Shown: in pieces, positions 6,393-10,445 of the stretch | How the letters are laid out: every line of letters starts with the position of its first letter | Numbering within the stretch: the first letter of the stretch is position 1 | Source: Phycisphaerales bacterium | GTDB lineage: Bacteria > Planctomycetota > Phycisphaerae > Sedimentisphaerales > Anaerobacaceae | Length of the DNA stretch: 10,445 nt | Reading direction: 5' to 3' | NCBI GenBank assembly: GCA_003533825.1 | Contig: DQCG01000454.1 | Coordinates: 5,414 to 15,858, forward strand | Made by a program: the position numbers and the translations under genes | Notes under the pieces: generated by a model | The model's input: the letters and a program-made list of their open reading frames with translations, nothing else | Told to the model about the DNA's origin: nothing | Databases searched by the model: none

Positions 6393-7949
6393 ATGAGCGA
6401 TATTTCTCTAACACGCCGCAGATTCCTGAAGGCGGCGGGACTTGGATCTGCATTGTTAGCAGCAGGGCAGCTTCCATTATCAGGAGCAGCTCAGCAAAAG
6501 CGGCCGAATATTCTTTTAATCACTGCCGACGATATGAACTGGGATGCCCCGGGTTGCTTCGGCGGAAAGACGCCTGGTATTACCCCCAATATCGACCGGC
6601 TGGCCGCCGAAGGTGTGCGTTTTGAGCACGCACATATAACTATAGCAGTCTGCCAACCGTCCCGGTCGGTTCTAATGACGGGGCGATACCCACACCGCAA
6701 CGGCGCCGAAGGCTTTCAACCTATCAATACGAGTGTTCCAACACTCCAGGAGCAGCTTCGCAAAGCAGGCTATTTGCAGGGTATACTCGGTAAGGTGAAA
6801 CATCTGGCACCGCCTGAGAAGTACAAATGGGATATGGTCGAAGACTACGAGGACCTTGGCTGTGGACGTAATCCGGAACTCTACTACAAGTACGCCAGAG
6901 ATTTCTTCCGGCAGGCCGCCGGTCGGAAGAAAGCGTTTTTCCTCATGGCCAATTCACACGATCCGCATCGACCATTCCACGGAAGTGCGCAGGAGCAGAA
7001 GAAATTCGCCAAGGTGCTCAAGGATATCCCCGCTCCATCGCGCGTTTACAATGGCGAGGAAATCGAGGTGCCCGGTTTTCTGCCGGACTTGCCCGACGTT
7101 CGGAAGGAAATTGCTCAGTATTACAGTTCCGTCCGGCGATGCGACGACACAGTCGGCGCGGTTATGCGAGCACTGCGCGAATCCGGCCAGGCGGAGAACA
7201 CCCTGGTCATGTTCCTATCGGACAACGGCATGGCACTTCCGTTCGCCAAGACCAACTGCTATCTGCACAGCACGCGGACACCGTGGATTGCCGCCTGGCC
7301 CGGCAGGATAAAACCCGGTAGCGTGGACAGGATGCACTTTGTTTCCGGCATAGATTTCATGCCGACCGCGCTCGATGCGGCCGGAGCGGCAGCTCCGGCA
7401 GGCATGGACGGTTCTTCGTTTTTGCCGGTTCTGCTGGGAAAACAGCAGCCCGAACGTGACAAGGTCTTCACCCAGTTTCACCAAACATCGGGACGCAATC
7501 GCTACCCGATGCGATGCGTGCAGAATCACCGGTTCGGCTACATTTTCAATCCGTGGTCGGACGGAAAGCGCGTTTTCAAAAACGAATCGCAATCCGGCCT
7601 GACTTTCAATGCGATGAAAGCCGCGGCTCCAAAGGACGATTCAGTGGCAGCCAGGGTCAAGCTCTTCCAATACCGCGTAGTTGAAGAATTCTACGATTTC
7701 AAAAATGACCCCGATGGTCTGCATAATCTGATTGACGATCCGGATTATAAGAAAAATATCAACGAGTTGCGGGCCTCAATGCTCGACTGGATGAAAAAAA
7801 CTGGCGATCCGGCCCTTAATTCCTTTAAGAATCGCACTTCACCGGAAGCGTTGAAGAAGTTCATGGCCGAACAGGATTTGAGAGCCGGCCGTAAAAAGCC
7901 GAAAAAGAAAGCGACTAAAGCCGGCAACCGAAAACAGCGTTCCGGTTAA
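6393..7949 (+). CDS. Tat-exported type I sulfatase, heparan N-sulfatase (SGSH)-like
   Basis: A 518-residue protein opening with TRRRFLKAAG (Arg8-Arg9 region) and a hydrophobic run to about residue 33, a twin-arginine signal. Formylglycine sulfatase hallmarks are all visible: Asp46-Asp47 for calcium, CQPSR (87-91) with Cys87 as the residue oxidised to formylglycine, MTGRYPHRNG (95-104), Lys134 and His137, HDPHRPF (189-195), and SDNG with Asp277-Asn278, followed by Lys286. Several local stretches recall human SGSH from memory: HDPHR, QYY-x-x-V-x-R-x-D, TN-x-Y after SDNG, and YPMRCVQNHRF (371-381) against YPMRSVQHRHF. This suggests an S1_8-like N- or O-sulfatase acting on a glycosaminoglycan-like or other sulfated glycan; the real substrate is not proven. 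The C-terminus ends in a Lys/Arg-rich tail (about 498-516). A formylglycine-generating enzyme must be encoded elsewhere. The gene is 26 bases after the HEAT gene. Confidence 0.93.
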   Translation: MSDISLTRRRFLKAAGLGSALLAAGQLPLSGAAQQKRPNILLITADDMNWDAPGCFGGKTPGITPNIDRLAAEGVRFEHAHITIAVCQPSRSVLMTGRYPHRNGAEGFQPINTSVPTLQEQLRKAGYLQGILGKVKHLAPPEKYKWDMVEDYEDLGCGRNPELYYKYARDFFRQAAGRKKAFFLMANSHDPHRPFHGSAQEQKKFAKVLKDIPAPSRVYNGEEIEVPGFLPDLPDVRKEIAQYYSSVRRCDDTVGAVMRALRESGQAENTLVMFLSDNGMALPFAKTNCYLHSTRTPWIAAWPGRIKPGSVDRMHFVSGIDFMPTALDAAGAAAPAGMDGSSFLPVLLGKQQPERDKVFTQFHQTSGRNRYPMRCVQNHRFGYIFNPWSDGKRVFKNESQSGLTFNAMKAAAPKDDSVAARVKLFQYRVVEEFYDFKNDPDGLHNLIDDPDYKKNINELRASMLDWMKKTGDPALNSFKNRTSPEALKKFMAEQDLRAGRKKPKKKATKAGNRKQRSG

Positions 7950-7971
7950 AACATTAGCAGGAAAATTTCTT

Positions 7972-9237
7972 ATGATAAAACAAAGTTGTCTGGCAGCCAT
8001 GATCATCATTTCGGCGTCGGTATCGCAGGGACAGGAGTGGACGCGGTTCCGCGGGCCGAACGGGCAGGGCATAAGCGACGCCAAGACAATCCCCGTCAAA
8101 TGGACGGAAAAAGATTACAACTGGAAAATCGGGCTGCCGGGAGGGGGACACTCCTCGCCCGTGCTGTGGGGCGAGAAGCTATTCGTAACAAGCGGGGACC
8201 AACAAGCAGGATACAGCGTGCTTCTGGCTCTTAATGCCTCAGACGGTAGGATTTTGTGGCAAAAGGAATATTCGCTGAGCAAATACCGCCCGAATAAACT
8301 CAATAGCTTCGCAACGGCAACGCCGGCGGTTGACGCCGACCATGTCTATGTTCTTTTGACGAGCCCCGAAGAAACAATTCTCGAAGCTCTGGACCATTCG
8401 GGCGCCGAAATCTGGAAACGCTCGTTCGAAGGCGTGCGATGCCAGCATGGCGCGGGCAGCTCACCGATAATACATCATGACATGGTCATATTTACACACG
8501 AGCACGAGAACAGAAGCAGTAAAGACGCCAGGAGTGTCTGGATAGCGGTAAACCGCAATACGGGCGAAACGCGATGGACATTGAATCGCAAAACCGGCCC
8601 AAAGACTTCATACTCGACGCCGTGTGTTTATGCACCGACAACAGGGTCGCCGCAATTGATTTTCAACAGCAACTCCCATGGCATGACCGGCGTCGATCCC
8701 GGCACGGGCAAGGTTATATGGGAAGTGTCTTCGGCCTTCCCAGCCCGCGTCGTCAGCTCGCCTGTAATTGCTGACGAGTTATTGATCGGTTCCTGCGGCG
8801 ACGGCGGCAGCGGTAAACGCCTCATCGCCATTCGGCCCGGCTCAAGTGACGGATCGGTTCAGCCCGAAGAAGCGTACAAAATCGACAGCGGATACAGGCC
8901 GTATGTACCTACATCTATAGCAAAGGGAGGCCTGTTGTTTACGTTTCTTGATCGCGGGTACATTTCCTGCTGGAACAGCGCCACAGGCCAGCAGCTTTGG
9001 CAAGAAAAGCCCGCCGGCAGATTCTTCAGCTCACCGGTATGGGTTGACGGCAAGCTTTACTGTATCACGATGGATGGCGATGTTGTTGTCGTCAGAGCTG
9101 CCGATACGTATGAGCTGCTGGCGATAAATCCCCTTGGAGAAACGAGCCATGCGGCACCGGCCGTGGCCGGCGGTAGAATGTACCTGAGAACCTATTCGCA
9201 ACTGTTCAGTATCGGCCCGAAAAAGCGTGATTTATGA
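7972..9237 (+). CDS. Secreted PQQ-like (BamB-type) beta-propeller protein
   Basis: A 421-residue protein with a Sec-type signal (about residues 1-20, cleavage near Ser-Gln-Gly/Gln). The mature part begins WTRFRGPNGQG (23-33), an opening typical of Planctomycetota PQQ-like propellers. Blade signatures of the form D-x-x-T/S-G-x-x-x-W recur at about 87-97, 140-149, 193-203, 241-251 and 334-344, with a weaker one at 374-384, which suggests a propeller of seven or eight blades. I see no clear quinoprotein dehydrogenase residues such as a Cys-Cys pair or haem motif, so redox activity is doubtful and a binding or scaffold role at the envelope is more likely. The start is supported by AGGA at 7959-7962, 9 bases upstream. 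It follows the sulfatase by 22 bases, and its stop overlaps the next start. Confidence 0.88.
   Translation: MIKQSCLAAMIIISASVSQGQEWTRFRGPNGQGISDAKTIPVKWTEKDYNWKIGLPGGGHSSPVLWGEKLFVTSGDQQAGYSVLLALNASDGRILWQKEYSLSKYRPNKLNSFATATPAVDADHVYVLLTSPEETILEALDHSGAEIWKRSFEGVRCQHGAGSSPIIHHDMVIFTHEHENRSSKDARSVWIAVNRNTGETRWTLNRKTGPKTSYSTPCVYAPTTGSPQLIFNSNSHGMTGVDPGTGKVIWEVSSAFPARVVSSPVIADELLIGSCGDGGSGKRLIAIRPGSSDGSVQPEEAYKIDSGYRPYVPTSIAKGGLLFTFLDRGYISCWNSATGQQLWQEKPAGRFFSSPVWVDGKLYCITMDGDVVVVRAADTYELLAINPLGETSHAAPAVAGGRMYLRTYSQLFSIGPKKRDL
9234..9237 (+). other. ATGA stop-start overlap (translational coupling)
   Basis: The TGA of the propeller gene (9235-9237) shares bases with the ATG of the beta-helix gene (9234-9236). 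An in-frame TGA at 9228-9230 rules out any start further upstream, and no good Shine-Dalgarno site precedes the ATG. Termination-reinitiation is therefore the likely way the second gene is translated. Confidence 0.8.
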
Positions 9238-10445
9238 TACCGTCATTTTTTAGTCTAACAAGACACTTCTTCAGCCTGGGCATGGTTTTTTTTGTGCTGG
9301 CTGTACATACACAAGCGACCGAGTACTTTGTTGCAATCAACGGCAACGACAGCAATCGCGGCTCGAAGGAGCAGCCTTTCCAAACTATCCAAAGGTCGGC
9401 CGACCTGATGAAACCCGGTGACACCTGCTACGTTCGCGGCGGCTTATATCGCCAGGTCGTTCGCCCAAAACTCTCCGGTACCCGGGGCAAGCCAATAGGC
9501 TTCGAGGCCTGGCCGGGTGAGGTAGTAGTGCTCAGCGGAACTGAATCAATCCAGGGAAACTTCTCTATTCATAAGGACAGAATATACAAGATAAAAGTAC
9601 ACGAAGTATTTGACCAGCTTTTTGTCGATGGGCAGATGATGATCGAGGCCCGCTGGCCAAACATGGATTTCGATCAGCGATTTGATAAGAATATCTGGGC
9701 CACTGCCGGCAAAGGCAGCGAGTATGGGCTGATGGTTGATCCGGCTCTTGCGAAAACCGGGATAAACTGGACCGGTGCGGTCGCCACGCTTAATGTCGGA
9801 TCATGGCAGACCTACCGGCGCATTGTCCGCAACCACAAAATCGGTGGTGACCGCTTCGAATACGAGCGTAACATGCCCGGGCACGTAGAAGCCAAACGCA
9901 AATGGGAAGGCTTCGATCATTATTACCTTGCAGGAAAACTCGAAGCTTTAGATGCCTCGACCGAATGGCATCTCGACCGCGACAGCGGCACACTTTATCT
10001 TTGGGTGCCTTACGACGAAAATCCCGCCGGTCACAATATCGAGGCAAAGGTTCGAGAGTTCGCCTTCGAGGTTCAAGAGCGGCAATTCATTGAGCTGCGA
10101 GGTTTCCATTTCTTCGGCACTACATTCAGGTTCGAATCGTGCTCCGATTGTATCATTGATAACTGTCATCTGTTATACCCAACGTGGGCCAGACTGGTCG
10201 GACCGACGGCGCAAACGCTCATCGACGGTAACCGGAACGTGATGTGCAATTCCAGCGTTATATTCGGCGACGGTCCCGGCGTGACAGTTCAGGGCGAGCA
10301 TAACACGCTTGAGAACTGCCTGATACACGACGTGGACTTTAATGCGCTTGACCGCGGACACGGCGTGAGCCTCTCCGGCAGTGCTAAATCCACCGTGCGC
10401 AACTGCACTATCTTCAACATGGGCTCCAGCGAGGGCCTCACCGTT
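9234..10445 (+). CDS. Secreted right-handed parallel beta-helix protein, probable carbohydrate-active enzyme (3' end outside window)
   Basis: The frame is open for 404 codons to the window end, so the gene is partial. The N-terminus is a Sec signal (hydrophobic about residues 11-24, cleavage probably after TQA at 26-28). It is followed by EYFVAINGNDSNRGS (30-44), PFQTIQRSADLMKPGDTCYV (48-67) and RGGLYR (68-73), the DUF1565-like opening of many pectate-lyase-fold proteins. A middle region carries EARWPN (138-143) and a GTLYLWVP motif (252-259) that I associate with beta-helix glycoside hydrolases such as the GH141 group; this is from memory and weak. From about 285 on, short repeated strands with Asn/Cys ladders (DNCHL, ENCLIHD, RNCTIF) are the beta-helix coils. 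It could be a lyase or a hydrolase; the catalytic residues cannot be assigned from this part. It is translationally coupled to the propeller gene. Confidence 0.85.
   Translation, partial: MIPSFFSLTRHFFSLGMVFFVLAVHTQATEYFVAINGNDSNRGSKEQPFQTIQRSADLMKPGDTCYVRGGLYRQVVRPKLSGTRGKPIGFEAWPGEVVVLSGTESIQGNFSIHKDRIYKIKVHEVFDQLFVDGQMMIEARWPNMDFDQRFDKNIWATAGKGSEYGLMVDPALAKTGINWTGAVATLNVGSWQTYRRIVRNHKIGGDRFEYERNMPGHVEAKRKWEGFDHYYLAGKLEALDASTEWHLDRDSGTLYLWVPYDENPAGHNIEAKVREFAFEVQERQFIELRGFHFFGTTFRFESCSDCIIDNCHLLYPTWARLVGPTAQTLIDGNRNVMCNSSVIFGDGPGVTVQGEHNTLENCLIHDVDFNALDRGHGVSLSGSAKSTVRNCTIFNMGSSEGLTV

Noticed and set aside
7794..7800. Seven-A run in the sulfatase gene as a frameshift site
   Set aside because: The frame continues normally into a sulfatase-like C-terminus, and a Lys-Lys codon pair explains it.
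1..10445. Many GCCGG/CCGGC pentamers as a possible dispersed signal
   Set aside because: They fall mostly in Ala, Gly and Pro codons and are explained by codon preference; no regular spacing or strand bias was seen.

Overview
The window reads as one strand-biased gene cluster for breaking down a complex, probably sulfated, polysaccharide. Eight genes all lie on the + strand, and both end genes are cut by the window edges. The mix suggests a Planctomycetota-type genome (Phycisphaerae/Sedimentisphaerales-like), with Verrucomicrobiota or Lentisphaerota as alternatives. The reasons are the twin-arginine-tagged Gfo/Idh/MocA oxidoreductase, the S1 sulfatase, the secreted PQQ-like propeller opening with a W-x-RFRGPNGQG stretch, the DUF1565-like beta-helix protein, the moderate GC content and the clear Shine-Dalgarno sites. 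This placement is inferred from gene content; no marker gene is present.

Layout: (1) 1-879, C-terminal part of a Gfo/Idh/MocA oxidoreductase. (2) 898-3135, a secreted six-hairpin glycosidase-like protein. (3) An 88-base gap holding a good sigma-70-type promoter (TTGAGT-N17-TATAAT). (4) 3224-4216, a Tat-exported TIM-barrel protein of uncertain function. (5) 4251-5480, a Tat-exported Gfo/Idh/MocA oxidoreductase. (6) 5521-6366, a HEAT-repeat protein without a signal peptide. (7) 6393-7949, a Tat-exported type I sulfatase resembling heparan N-sulfatase (SGSH). (8) 7972-9237, a secreted PQQ-like beta-propeller. (9) 9234 to the window end, a secreted right-handed beta-helix protein whose ATG overlaps the previous stop as ATGA. 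Gaps inside the second block are 40 bases or less, so genes 3224 to 10445 look like one transcription unit. The first two genes may be the end of an upstream unit that can read through, since I see no terminator hairpin between them and the promoter.

A working picture (inference): the sulfatase removes sulfate from a sugar, the six-hairpin and beta-helix proteins cut glycosidic bonds, the oxidoreductases redox-modify the released sugars, and the TIM-barrel protein supplies a further unknown step outside the cytoplasm. The propeller and HEAT proteins are more likely scaffolds or binding partners than catalysts. I see no tRNA, rRNA, CRISPR array, insertion sequence or transporter in the window, and no gap over 300 bases lacks a gene. 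The most promising unknowns are the Tat-exported TIM-barrel gene, the shortened Rossmann region of its neighbour, and the SGSH-like sulfatase with its lysine-rich tail.
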